Shown here piece after piece: positions 7,219 to 14,551 of a stretch of DNA of 64,000 bases; position 1 is the stretch's first letter; every line of letters begins with the position of its first letter. The position numbers and the translations under genes were made by a program. The DNA lies in assembly GCA_015709205.1 (NCBI GenBank), contig JACCQO010000014.1:1-64000 (forward strand), read 5' to 3'. The DNA is from Desulfovibrionaceae bacterium (GTDB lineage Bacteria; Desulfobacterota; Desulfovibrionia; Desulfovibrionales; Desulfovibrionaceae). A model generated the notes under the pieces. That model worked only from the letters and a program-made list of their open reading frames with translations. It searched no databases and was not told where the DNA came from.

Positions 7219-8577
7219 CTAGGCCTTGCTTTTGGGCGCAGCGGTGGCAGAGGTGGCGGCGGGTTCCGGAACGCCGAGCCCCTGGACCACGGAGCGCACG
7301 TGCACGTCGCGCTGCGGGAAGGGAATCTCGATGCCCTCGCGCGCAAAGGCGTCCCACACGCCCAGGAGCACCTCGCTCTTGACGTTGGCCACGCCGTTCT
7401 GCGGGTCCTCGATCCAGAAGCGGATCTCCAGGTCCACGGAGCTGTCGCCGAAGCCGCGCAGCAGGCAGCGTGGCGCGGGATCGGCCAGCACGCGGCCCAC
7501 GGCCGCCGCGGCCTCGGAGCACAGGCGCATGGCCAGGCGCACGTCCGTGCCGTAGGCCACGCCCACGGGCGTGCGCAACCGTATCCTGCGGTCCGAGTAG
7601 GACCAGTTGATGACCTGGTTGGTGATCAGGTCCTCGTTGGGAATCAGGTAGTTCATGCCGTCGCGCGTGACCACGGAGGCGAAGCGCGCGTTCAGGTCCG
7701 TGATCCAGCCGTAGACCTCGCCCACCTGGATGACGTCGCCGGGCTTGATGGAGCGGTCCATGAGCAGGATGAAGCCGCTGACGAGATTGGCCACGACCTT
7801 CTGCAGGCCGAAGCCCACGCCCACGCCGATGGCCCCGGTGAAGACCGTGAACACGGTCAGGTCGATGCCCAGGCTGGTGATGGGCAGGAGAATGGCGACG
7901 GCGAAGAGCACGATGCGCACCACCTGCTCCGCCAGGATGCGCGTGGACGGCGTGAGCCGCTGGGAGCGGTCCAGGCTGTGCGCGAACAGGGCCGAGAGCC
8001 AGGCCGAGCCGCGCAGCAGGACGAGCAGCAGGACCAGGGCCTTGCCCATGGCCAGCACTGAGATGCGCACCGAACCGAGGGTCAGGGAGGCGCGGTCCAG
8101 CAGGGCCAGGACCGGGCCGAGCAGATGGAGCACGTGCAGGGCCGCGGCGCACCAGATGACCAGGGCCGCGACGCGGCGCGCAAAAGGATCGGCCAGGAAG
8201 GCCGCGGCCAGTTGGGCCAGGACCCAGGCCCCCAACAGGCTGAGCGCCGCGCCGTGCAGCACGGTGCTCGCGCCCATGTCCTGCAGCACGGCGCGGGCCA
8301 CGCCCACGGCGCAGAGCAGCGCCAGGGGCGCGATCTGGCGCACGAGCACGCGCAACGGCGCGCCGAAGGGCGCACCCTCTTCCAGCCGCGCGTCCAAGGC
8401 CGCGCGTGCGCGGCGGCGCAACGCCCGGCCGAACAGCCAGCCCGCCAGCAGCACCGCGACGAGCACCAGGGCCTCCTGGACCAGGCCACGCCCGGCGTGT
8501 GGCACCAGCGCCCGCGCCCAGGCGTCCACCCCGGCCAGACGGGCCCGCCACACGGCCGGATCAAGAAAGGCGTTCAT
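7219..8577 (-). CDS. Small-conductance mechanosensitive channel (MscS family)
   Basis: 452-residue inner-membrane channel that would open on membrane tension to relieve osmotic shock. Seen: several N-terminal hydrophobic helices; the pore-lining helix rich in Gly/Ala (GAIGVGVGFGLQKVV) followed by LVSGFILLMDRSIKPGD, the MscS beta-domain; and a C-terminal alpha/beta region with an Ala/Pro tail. Start ATG 8577 is preceded by GGAG at 8 nt. The downstream CASTOR/POLLUX-like channel gene begins 21 nt after the stop, which suggests a small ion-homeostasis operon. Confidence 0.93.
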   Translation of the reverse strand: MNAFLDPAVWRARLAGVDAWARALVPHAGRGLVQEALVLVAVLLAGWLFGRALRRRARAALDARLEEGAPFGAPLRVLVRQIAPLALLCAVGVARAVLQDMGASTVLHGAALSLLGAWVLAQLAAAFLADPFARRVAALVIWCAAALHVLHLLGPVLALLDRASLTLGSVRISVLAMGKALVLLLVLLRGSAWLSALFAHSLDRSQRLTPSTRILAEQVVRIVLFAVAILLPITSLGIDLTVFTVFTGAIGVGVGFGLQKVVANLVSGFILLMDRSIKPGDVIQVGEVYGWITDLNARFASVVTRDGMNYLIPNEDLITNQVINWSYSDRRIRLRTPVGVAYGTDVRLAMRLCSEAAAAVGRVLADPAPRCLLRGFGDSSVDLEIRFWIEDPQNGVANVKSEVLLGVWDAFAREGIEIPFPQRDVHVRSVVQGLGVPEPAATSATAAPKSKA

Positions 8578-8715
8578 GCTCGGCGCTCCAGGACAAAAGG
8601 GCGATTTCCATCCCGCGCAGTGTAGACGAGGACGGCCCGGAGTCAAGCCGCGCGGATCGATTCGGGGTGTCGGGCCGGTCCTGCCGGAACGGAGGAACCG
8701 GGGCGCGGAAGGGGA

Positions 8716-9843
8716 TCAGGACACCGGATCGCGCACCAGCCAGGCCGCGAAGGGCTCGCCGGTCTTGAAGCCCACGCCCACGGCGCCCTTGTGCAGGTAG
8801 AGGACCATGGCCCAGTCCGGGGCAAAGCCGCTGGACGTGGAGGACCAGTAGGCCTCGCGCGTGGCCGCGAAGGGATGGCCCTCGGGCAGGGCCGGGGAAT
8901 GGCGCGCGGCGTCTACCAGGCTTTCCAGTTCGTTGATGGTCGGCAGCCGCCAGCCGTTGCCGACGGCGCGGGCCCGCTCCAGGGCTGCGGTCCAGGACAA
9001 GGGGCCGAAGGCGTCGGCTGTGCGCGCCCAGAGCAGGCCGGTGAGCCGGTCGCGCACCGCGTCCGCCCCGTCCTTTCCCTCTGGCCCCTCTGGCCCCTCT
9101 GGTCCGCCTGTCCCGTCTACCCCGCCCGGCCCGGAAATGCCCGTGGCGCTCTCGAAGCGCGGCTCGGGCCAGGGCGCGGCCCATCCCGTCTGGACGTCGC
9201 GGCCGCGCGCGTCCCACACGGCGCGCTGGCCGGTCTCGGGCAGCACTGCGCTCGCGCCGCACACGGGCCAGAGCAGGCAGTAGGCGTCCTTGCGGCCGTA
9301 GAACATGCGCCCGCCCTCGGAGTGCACGTACCAGGCCAGGGCCGGGTCCACGGCCGCCGTGGTGCTGGTCCAGCGCCAGCCGGAGAACACGTTGACGAAG
9401 GGATGGCCCGCGGGCAGCGCGGGCAGCCGCTCCTGATAGCTGATCAGGCTGCGCAGCTCGCGGCGCGTGGGCATGCGCCAGTCCTCGCGCCCGGCGTGGC
9501 GAGCGCGGTTCATGGCTTCCACGTGGTCCAGGGCCTCGGTCCAGGTCAGGGGAAACTGCGCCGGATTGGCGTCGCGCGTCCAGGCCAGCCCGGTAAGCTC
9601 GTCGCGCACGAGTCCCTCACGCACGAGTCCGGCTTCGCCCCCCTCCCCTTCCGCCGCCACGAAGCGCGGCGCGGGCCAGGGCGTGCCGGGCGTGCATTCC
9701 GCGTCTTGGCCGCTCCCGGCGCAGGCCACCTCCTCGCCGTGCGGCCCGTAGCAGTGCGCCAGTCCGGTGCCCAAATATCCCCGGCCGCCGCACGCGGTCG
9801 TCTCCCGGGGCGTGTTCGTTCCCTTTTTGCTGTTCATCGTCAT
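8716..9843 (-). CDS. Tandem DUF1566 (Lcl C-terminal-like) domain protein
   Basis: About 375 residues with two copies of the DUF1566 module. Copy 1 has HCYGPHGEEVACAGSGQD, PWPAPRF, LTGLAWTRDA, WRMPTRREL and WTST. Copy 2 has TGQR, PWPEPRF, LTGLLWART, WRLPTINEL and YWSST. The family is found in many delta-proteobacteria, often exported; no activity is established, and I see no convincing signal peptide. In each copy the short loop before LTGL is replaced by repeat-derived sequence: GLVREGLVRDE in copy 1 and a nine-triplet Gly-X-Y run in copy 2. Start uncertain: ATG 9843 or 9837 (weak SD GTAGG). Confidence 0.75.
   Translation of the reverse strand: MTMNSKKGTNTPRETTACGGRGYLGTGLAHCYGPHGEEVACAGSGQDAECTPGTPWPAPRFVAAEGEGGEAGLVREGLVRDELTGLAWTRDANPAQFPLTWTEALDHVEAMNRARHAGREDWRMPTRRELRSLISYQERLPALPAGHPFVNVFSGWRWTSTTAAVDPALAWYVHSEGGRMFYGRKDAYCLLWPVCGASAVLPETGQRAVWDARGRDVQTGWAAPWPEPRFESATGISGPGGVDGTGGPEGPEGPEGKDGADAVRDRLTGLLWARTADAFGPLSWTAALERARAVGNGWRLPTINELESLVDAARHSPALPEGHPFAATREAYWSSTSSGFAPDWAMVLYLHKGAVGVGFKTGEPFAAWLVRDPVS
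9077..9103 (-). repeat. 9-nt coding tandem repeat encoding Gly-Pro-Glu
   Basis: Three 9-nt units (CCCTCTGGC twice, then CCCTCTGGT on the plus strand) encode GPE-GPE-GPE on the minus strand. They lie inside a longer collagen-like Gly-X-Y stretch in the second DUF1566 module. Confidence 0.85.
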
Positions 9844-10199
9844 GCAGCCTACCACAAAATCGATAAAAGACATCAACGGCGGCGATGGGCAATGCCGGGC
9901 AGCAATACCGCTGCCCCCGTTTCGCGGCTGGCGGTCCCCCGGCGGCTTCCCGGATTTCCCCGGCCTGCGCTCGACTCCCGTCCCGTCGATTCCCCCGCCT
10001 CTTTCCCGCTCTCCCCCAGGGCGCATCCGCCGCCAAACGGCGGCAGCCCGGCGCGTCCGCCCTCCCCTTCACCTCGCCCTCGTATCCCGCGCCCGCATCA
10101 CCCCCGTCCGGCATCCACGCACACTCGACAGTCCCCCCCGCCTCCCCCCCGGCTCTTCGTCTCTCCGCCCCTTTCGCGTCGCCGCCGTCCCCGGGAACG
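9844..10199. other. Gene-free interval upstream of adk
   Basis: About 350 nt between the divergent DUF1566 gene and the adk promoter. The plus strand is strongly C-rich and pyrimidine-biased. Open frames here have low-complexity Pro/Arg/Ser translations and no ribosome-binding sites, so I call no gene. The interval holds the second copy of the C-rich dispersed element (10136-10159). Confidence 0.6.
10136..10159 (+). repeat. Dispersed C-rich element, copy 2
   Basis: Matches positions 7-29 except for one additional C in the central run; both end in GGCTCTTCG. It lies about 40 nt upstream of the adk -35 box. Confidence 0.6.
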
Positions 10200-10228
10200 T
10201 TGACAGGGCGCGGGGATCGGGCTATGTG
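10200..10228 (+). promoter_or_regulatory. Promoter of adk
   Basis: A perfect TTGACA (10200-10205), a 17-nt spacer and TATGTG (10223-10228). It is followed by AAGGAGG (10246-10252), 8 nt before the GTG start at 10261. The predicted 5' leader is very short (about 25-30 nt). Confidence 0.7.
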
Positions 10229-10260
10229 CTTGTGCACAATTTAACAAGGAGGAGTTGTTC

Positions 10261-10932
10261 GTGAATATCCTGATATTCGGACCCAACGGCAGCGGCAAGG
10301 GCACCCAGGGCGCCCTGGTGAAGAAGAAGTACGACGGCATGGCCCACATCGAGTCGGGCGCCATCTTCCGCGAGCACATCGGCGGCGGCACCGAGTTGGG
10401 CAAGAAGGCCAAGGAGTACATCGAGCGCGGCGACCTGGTCCCGGACGACATCACCATTCCGATGGTGCTCGAGACCCTGAAGTCCAAGGGTGCGGGCGGC
10501 TTCCTCCTGGACGGTTTCCCCCGTTCCATCATTCAGGCCCAGAAGCTGTGGGAGGCCCTGCAGGCCGACGGCATCAAGCTGGACTACGTGATCGAGATCC
10601 TGCTGCCGCGCGAGGTGGCCAAGGCCCGCATCATGGGTCGCCGCCTCTGTGCCAACGATCCGAACCATCCGAACAACGTCGGCATTCCGGCCATCGCTCC
10701 CAACGGTGACAAGTGCCGCGTGTGCGGCGGCGCCCTTTCCGCCCGCGCCGACGACCAGGACGAGGCGGCCATCAACAAGCGCCACGACATCTACTACGAC
10801 ACCACCACCGGCACCCTGGCCGCGGCCTACTTCTACAAGAACATGAAGGACGGCGGCTTCAAGTACATCGAGCTGGACGGCGAAGGCACCATCGACGCCA
10901 TCAAGGAGACCCTGCTCTCCCAGCTGTCCTAG
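10261..10932 (+). CDS. adk: Adenylate kinase with metal-binding LID (Desulfovibrio type)
   Basis: 223-residue cytosolic enzyme interconverting ATP + AMP and 2 ADP. Seen: P-loop FGPNGSGKGTQ (residues 6-16), the NMP-binding region, and DGFPRS (84-89). The long LID carries Cys130, His136, Cys152 and Cys155, a C-x5-H-x15-C-x2-C pattern. Known: D. gigas adenylate kinase binds zinc, cobalt or iron through Cys129, His135, Cys151 and Cys154, the same spacing shifted by one. The start is GTG 10261 (AAGGAGG at 8 nt); a TTG at 10255 is too close to the SD. The gene is monocistronic, with its own promoter and terminator. Confidence 0.97.
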   Translation: MNILIFGPNGSGKGTQGALVKKKYDGMAHIESGAIFREHIGGGTELGKKAKEYIERGDLVPDDITIPMVLETLKSKGAGGFLLDGFPRSIIQAQKLWEALQADGIKLDYVIEILLPREVAKARIMGRRLCANDPNHPNNVGIPAIAPNGDKCRVCGGALSARADDQDEAAINKRHDIYYDTTTGTLAAAYFYKNMKDGGFKYIELDGEGTIDAIKETLLSQLS

Positions 10933-10964
10933 CTTCCTGCACGGCGCACGCGCCCACGCAGACG

Positions 10965-11002
10965 AAACGCCCCGGCGGAAGGTTTTCCGCCGGGGCGTTT
11001 TT
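10965..11002 (+). terminator. Rho-independent terminator of adk
   Basis: A 16-bp stem (10965-10980 with 10985-11000), loop GGTT, followed by T residues. The A-rich 5' flank means it could also serve the converging trkH gene. Confidence 0.9.
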
Positions 11003-11064
11003 CGTGCGCAGTGCGATGCGCGGGGCGCGTGGGGATGCGGCCGCCCTGCCCTGCGCCCGGGGCG

Positions 11065-12513
11065 CTACTTGCGCCAGAATTCGGGCACGAAGAGGACGAT
11101 GACCGTGTAGATCTCCAGCCTGCCCAGGAGCATGCACAGGGAGAGGACCCATTTGGCCAGCAGGGGCAGGTGGGCGTAGTTCTCGGCCGGGCCCACGGTG
11201 CCGATGCCCGGGCCGATGTTGCCGATGCACGCGGCCACGGCGGCGAAGGAGGTCACGAGGTCCACGCCCATGGCCGCCAGGAGGATGGACGAGAGAATGA
11301 ACAGGCCCAGGTAGATCATGAAGAAGGCCCAGATGCCGCTCATGACCTCGCGCGGCACGGACTTGCCGCCGAGCTTGATCTGCTTGATCGCGCGCGGGTG
11401 GATGAGCAGGTAGAGCTCGTTGTAGGCGCTCTTCATCAGCAGCAGGATGCGCATGCACTTCATGCCGCCGCCCGTGGACCCGGCCGAGCCGCCCAGGAAC
11501 ATGAGCAGCAGGAGCAGGACCTGGGGCAGCGCGGGCCAGAGCTCGTAGTCCGCGGTGGCGAAGCCGGTGGTGGTGCCGATGGAGACGACCTGGAAGGCGG
11601 AATAGCGCAGGGAGTCCCAGAAGCCCTTGTAGTTGACGCCCATGACGCTGGCCGTGGCCATGGCCGTGAAGGCCACGGTGACGATGAGGTAGAACTTGAA
11701 TTCCGCGTCCTTCCAGAAGACGTTCAGCCGGCCCTTGAGGGCCTGGTAGTGCAGCGCGAAGTTGCAGCCCGCCAGGAACATGAAGACGATGATGACCCAG
11801 TCGATGTAGGCGGAATGGTAGTGGGCCACGGAGGTATTCTTGGTGGAGAAGCCGCCCGTGGCCATGGTGCCGAAGGTGTGGCAGATGGAGTCGAAGAGGT
11901 CCATGCCGCCGAAGAGCAGGAGGATGATCTGCAGCACGGTGAGCAGCAGGTAGACCTTCCAGAGCACGGCGGCCGTGTCCTTGATGCGCGGCTTGAGCTT
12001 GTCGGGCGTGGGGCCCGGCACCTCGGCCTTGTAGAGCTGCATGCCGCCCACGCCGAGGAACGGCAGGATGGCCAGGGAAAGCACGATGATGCCCATGCCG
12101 CCCAGCCAGTGCGTCAGGCTGCGCCACATGAGCAGGCCGCGCGGTACGGCCTCGATGTCCGTGAGCACCGAGGCCCCGGTGGTGGTGAAGCCGGAGATGG
12201 ACTCGAAGACCGCGTCGGTGACGAGGTCGAAGGTGCCGCCGAAGAGGAACGGCAGCCCGCCGAACACGCCCGCCGCGAACCAGCCCAGGGCCACGATGGC
12301 CATGCCTTCGCGGTGGTTCATGACCTGGGCGCTCTCGCGGCGGAAGAAGAGGAAGAGCAGCGCGCCCGCGCCCAGGGTCACGGCCATGGAGGCGAGCAGC
12401 GGATAGGTTCCGTGGTCCCCGTAGTAGAGGGAGAAGCCCAGGGGGAAGAGCATGGTCAGGCCGACGGCGATGGTCAGCACGCCGACCACGTTGAGCACGT
12501 AGCCGAAGCGCAT
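11065..12513 (-). CDS. trkH: Trk potassium uptake membrane subunit TrkH
   Basis: 482-residue inner-membrane K+ translocator that works with the cytosolic NAD-binding TrkA. Seen: about ten hydrophobic segments and the four degenerate P-loop signatures of the Trk/Ktr/HKT superfamily: SGFTTTGASV, FGTMATGGFS, SIGTTTGFA and GNIGPGIG. GGSAGSTGGG, a TrkH family hallmark, is also present. The ATG at 12513 directly abuts the trkA stop at 12514 (TAGATG), so the two are translationally coupled. Confidence 0.95.
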   Translation of the reverse strand: MRFGYVLNVVGVLTIAVGLTMLFPLGFSLYYGDHGTYPLLASMAVTLGAGALLFLFFRRESAQVMNHREGMAIVALGWFAAGVFGGLPFLFGGTFDLVTDAVFESISGFTTTGASVLTDIEAVPRGLLMWRSLTHWLGGMGIIVLSLAILPFLGVGGMQLYKAEVPGPTPDKLKPRIKDTAAVLWKVYLLLTVLQIILLLFGGMDLFDSICHTFGTMATGGFSTKNTSVAHYHSAYIDWVIIVFMFLAGCNFALHYQALKGRLNVFWKDAEFKFYLIVTVAFTAMATASVMGVNYKGFWDSLRYSAFQVVSIGTTTGFATADYELWPALPQVLLLLLMFLGGSAGSTGGGMKCMRILLLMKSAYNELYLLIHPRAIKQIKLGGKSVPREVMSGIWAFFMIYLGLFILSSILLAAMGVDLVTSFAAVAACIGNIGPGIGTVGPAENYAHLPLLAKWVLSLCMLLGRLEIYTVIVLFVPEFWRK

Positions 12514-13908
12514 CTAGTAGTACTCCAGCTTGACCATCAGGGCCTGCTCGACCTTGGAGACGGTCTGGCGGGTGGAAAGGATGACGATGCGGTCCTGGGG
12601 GTTGATCACGGTGTCGCCCGTGGGAATGAGCACCTCGTCGCCGCGGATCACGCACAGGATCAGCGCGCCCTTGGGGAAGTCGAGCAGGCGCAAGGGCTTG
12701 CCCACGATCTCGGAGTTCTCCTGGGCGATGGCCTCCATGGCTTCGGCCTCCTCGCCCTTGATGGACACCGAGGAGATGACCTTGCCCCGGCGCACGTACT
12801 GGAGGATGGAGTTGATGGCCGAAAGGCGGGTGCTGACGCTGTGTTCGATGCCGATGGCGCGCACCAGGGGCAGATAGGCGAACTTGTTGACGCGCGTGAT
12901 GGCCTTGCGCGCGCCCAGGCTCTTGGCCAGCAGGCAGGAAAGGATGTTGGTTTCCTCGTCGCCGGTGAGCGAGACGACCACGTCCATGTCGCGCACGTTC
13001 TCCTCTTCGAGCATGTCGCGGTCCGTGCCGTCGCCCTGGAGCACCAGGGTGGTGTCCAGCTTTTCGGAGAGGTAGACGCAGCGCTCGGGATCGCGCTCCA
13101 CGAGCTTGGTGTGGTAGCCCTTGCGTTCGAAGAAGCTGGCCAGGCGCAGGCCGATGTTGCCGCCGCCCACGATGAGGATGGACTTGATGGGCGCGCTGAT
13201 GCAGCCGAAGATGTGGAGCATCTTCTCCACGTCCTTGCGCTCGCAGGCGAAGTAGACCAGGTCGTCCTTCTTGATGACGTCGTTGCCCTGGGGGATGATC
13301 AGCCGCTCCTCGCGCACGATGGCCCCGATGATCAGACTCATGCCGCTGACCTTCTCGCGTACGTGGGTCATGGGCGTGCCGATCATTTCGCCCTGCTCCA
13401 CGCGCACGCCGACCATCTTGATCTTGCCGTTGGCGAAGTCGGAGGACTCCACGGCCCCGGGCAGGGAGAGCAGCCGGTCGATGGTCTTGACCACCTCGAC
13501 CTCGGGGTTGATGACCATGCCGATGTTGACCGTGTCGTTGGACAGGGCCTCGCGGTAGAGGGTGTATTCCTCGTTGCGGATGCGCGCGAGCTTGAGGGTC
13601 TTGGGCGAGAGGATGTTCGCGAAGATGCAGGCGATGATGTTGGTTTCGTCGGAGTCGGTGACGGCCAGGAGGATGTCGGCGTCGGAGATGCCGGCCTGGT
13701 CCAGGATCATGGGGCTGGAACCGGAGCCGAGCAGGGTCTGCACGTCCAGGTTCTCGCTGATGCGGCGCAGGGCGTCGGGGTTCTTGTCGATGACCACAAC
13801 CTGCTTGTGTTCCATGGCCAGGCGCTGGGAGATGTGGAAGCCCACCTCGCCCGCGCCCACGACGATGACCTTGAGGCTGCTGGCGCTGCTGCGGCCGAAG
13901 AGTTTCAT
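12514..13908 (-). CDS. trkA: Trk potassium uptake regulatory subunit TrkA
   Basis: 464-residue cytosolic regulator with two tandem RCK units, each an NAD-binding Rossmann fold followed by a TrkA-C domain. Seen: the first GxGxxG loop VVGAGEVGFHI and the second IVGGGNIGLRLA near residue 240; conserved SDETNI and TGDEETNI signatures follow each. Start ATG 13908 has AAGGTG at 7 nt and trims a poorly conserved 23-residue upstream extension. It is the first gene of a trkA-trkH operon. Confidence 0.95.
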   Translation of the reverse strand: MKLFGRSSASSLKVIVVGAGEVGFHISQRLAMEHKQVVVIDKNPDALRRISENLDVQTLLGSGSSPMILDQAGISDADILLAVTDSDETNIIACIFANILSPKTLKLARIRNEEYTLYREALSNDTVNIGMVINPEVEVVKTIDRLLSLPGAVESSDFANGKIKMVGVRVEQGEMIGTPMTHVREKVSGMSLIIGAIVREERLIIPQGNDVIKKDDLVYFACERKDVEKMLHIFGCISAPIKSILIVGGGNIGLRLASFFERKGYHTKLVERDPERCVYLSEKLDTTLVLQGDGTDRDMLEEENVRDMDVVVSLTGDEETNILSCLLAKSLGARKAITRVNKFAYLPLVRAIGIEHSVSTRLSAINSILQYVRRGKVISSVSIKGEEAEAMEAIAQENSEIVGKPLRLLDFPKGALILCVIRGDEVLIPTGDTVINPQDRIVILSTRQTVSKVEQALMVKLEYY

Positions 13909-14115
13909 GCGTTCACCTTGGTTGTGGGGGCCCGGCACCCTCCCCCCCGTGCGAATGCTGCGGCCCGCGGGCCGCATGACCGGACACCCGTTCTTTTACA
14001 GGGGCCGGGGCCATGTGGCAAGGATGCGGAGGGGATGCGCTGCTGCGCCGCGTCATAGGGGCGGACGCGCGCCCGGCACGGACCGGCGGGAAGCCGGGCC
14101 GGCCGGAGGGCACAT

Positions 14116-14158
14116 AAGAAAAGCCCGCCGTTCCTGCGGACGCAGGAGCACGGCGGGC
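14116..14158 (-). terminator. Terminator downstream of rpsT
   Basis: On the minus strand, GCCCGCCGT pairs with ACGGCGGGC (14150-14158 with 14123-14131), with an internal CTCCTGCG/CGCAGGA secondary pairing, followed by TTTTCTT. It ends rpsT transcription before trkA. Confidence 0.85.
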
Positions 14159-14178
14159 CGAACTTGCGGCGGAACCCG

Positions 14179-14442
14179 CTAGCCGAGCGCGTTGACGGCT
14201 TTGCTCAGGCGGGAGATGCTGCGCGAGGCGTGGCGCCAGTGCACCACCTTCTTGGTGGCGGCGCGGTCCAGAACCTTGGTGGCATCCTTGAGGGCGGCCA
14301 CGGCGGCTTCCTTGTCCTTGCCCTGCACGGCTTCGCGCACGCTCTTGACGACGTTCTTGATGCGCGTCTTCACGGCGCGGTTGCGCCCGCGGCGCTTGAG
14401 GCTCTGACGGTGACGTTTTTCAGCGGACTTGTGGTTGGCCAC
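14179..14442 (-). CDS. rpsT: 30S ribosomal protein S20
   Basis: 87-residue, Lys/Arg-rich primary 16S rRNA-binding protein. The N-terminal signature [13 protein letters not shown] is the S20 hallmark. It starts with GTG at 14442, preceded by AAGGAG at 6 nt. The gene has its own promoter (14503-14532) and terminator (14116-14158), so it forms a single-gene unit between the trk and gly operons. Confidence 0.97.
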   Translation of the reverse strand: MANHKSAEKRHRQSLKRRGRNRAVKTRIKNVVKSVREAVQGKDKEAAVAALKDATKVLDRAATKKVVHWRHASRSISRLSKAVNALG

Positions 14443-14502
14443 AACGGTCTCCTTGGCGATTCTTTAAAAACCTGTGTTCTGCCCTCAACAGTGGGAAAGG
14501 GG

Positions 14503-14532
14503 CCTATAAAAAGGTTTTCGCCCTGTTGTCAA
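14503..14532 (-). promoter_or_regulatory. Promoter of rpsT
   Basis: On the minus strand, TTGACA (14532-14527), an 18-nt spacer and TATAGG (14508-14503). The -35 box lies within 25 nt of the glyS stop codon. This is one of the strongest promoter matches in the window. Confidence 0.75.
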
Positions 14533-14551
14533 GAGAAATCCAACATTTTTC

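Noticed and set aside
4409..8551. A 1380-codon minus-strand frame through the channel genes
   Set aside because: Arg/Gly/Pro-rich shadow frame; the real MscS and CASTOR/POLLUX-like genes are in other frames of the same strand.
9844..10199. Possible small proteins in the C-rich region before adk
   Set aside because: Several overlapping frames with Pro/Arg/Ser low-complexity translations, no SD and no conserved sequence.
11011..14058. A 1015-codon plus-strand frame opposite trkA and trkH
   Set aside because: Low-complexity Glu/His/Asp/Gly-rich translation, no family, fully explained by antisense of trkAH.
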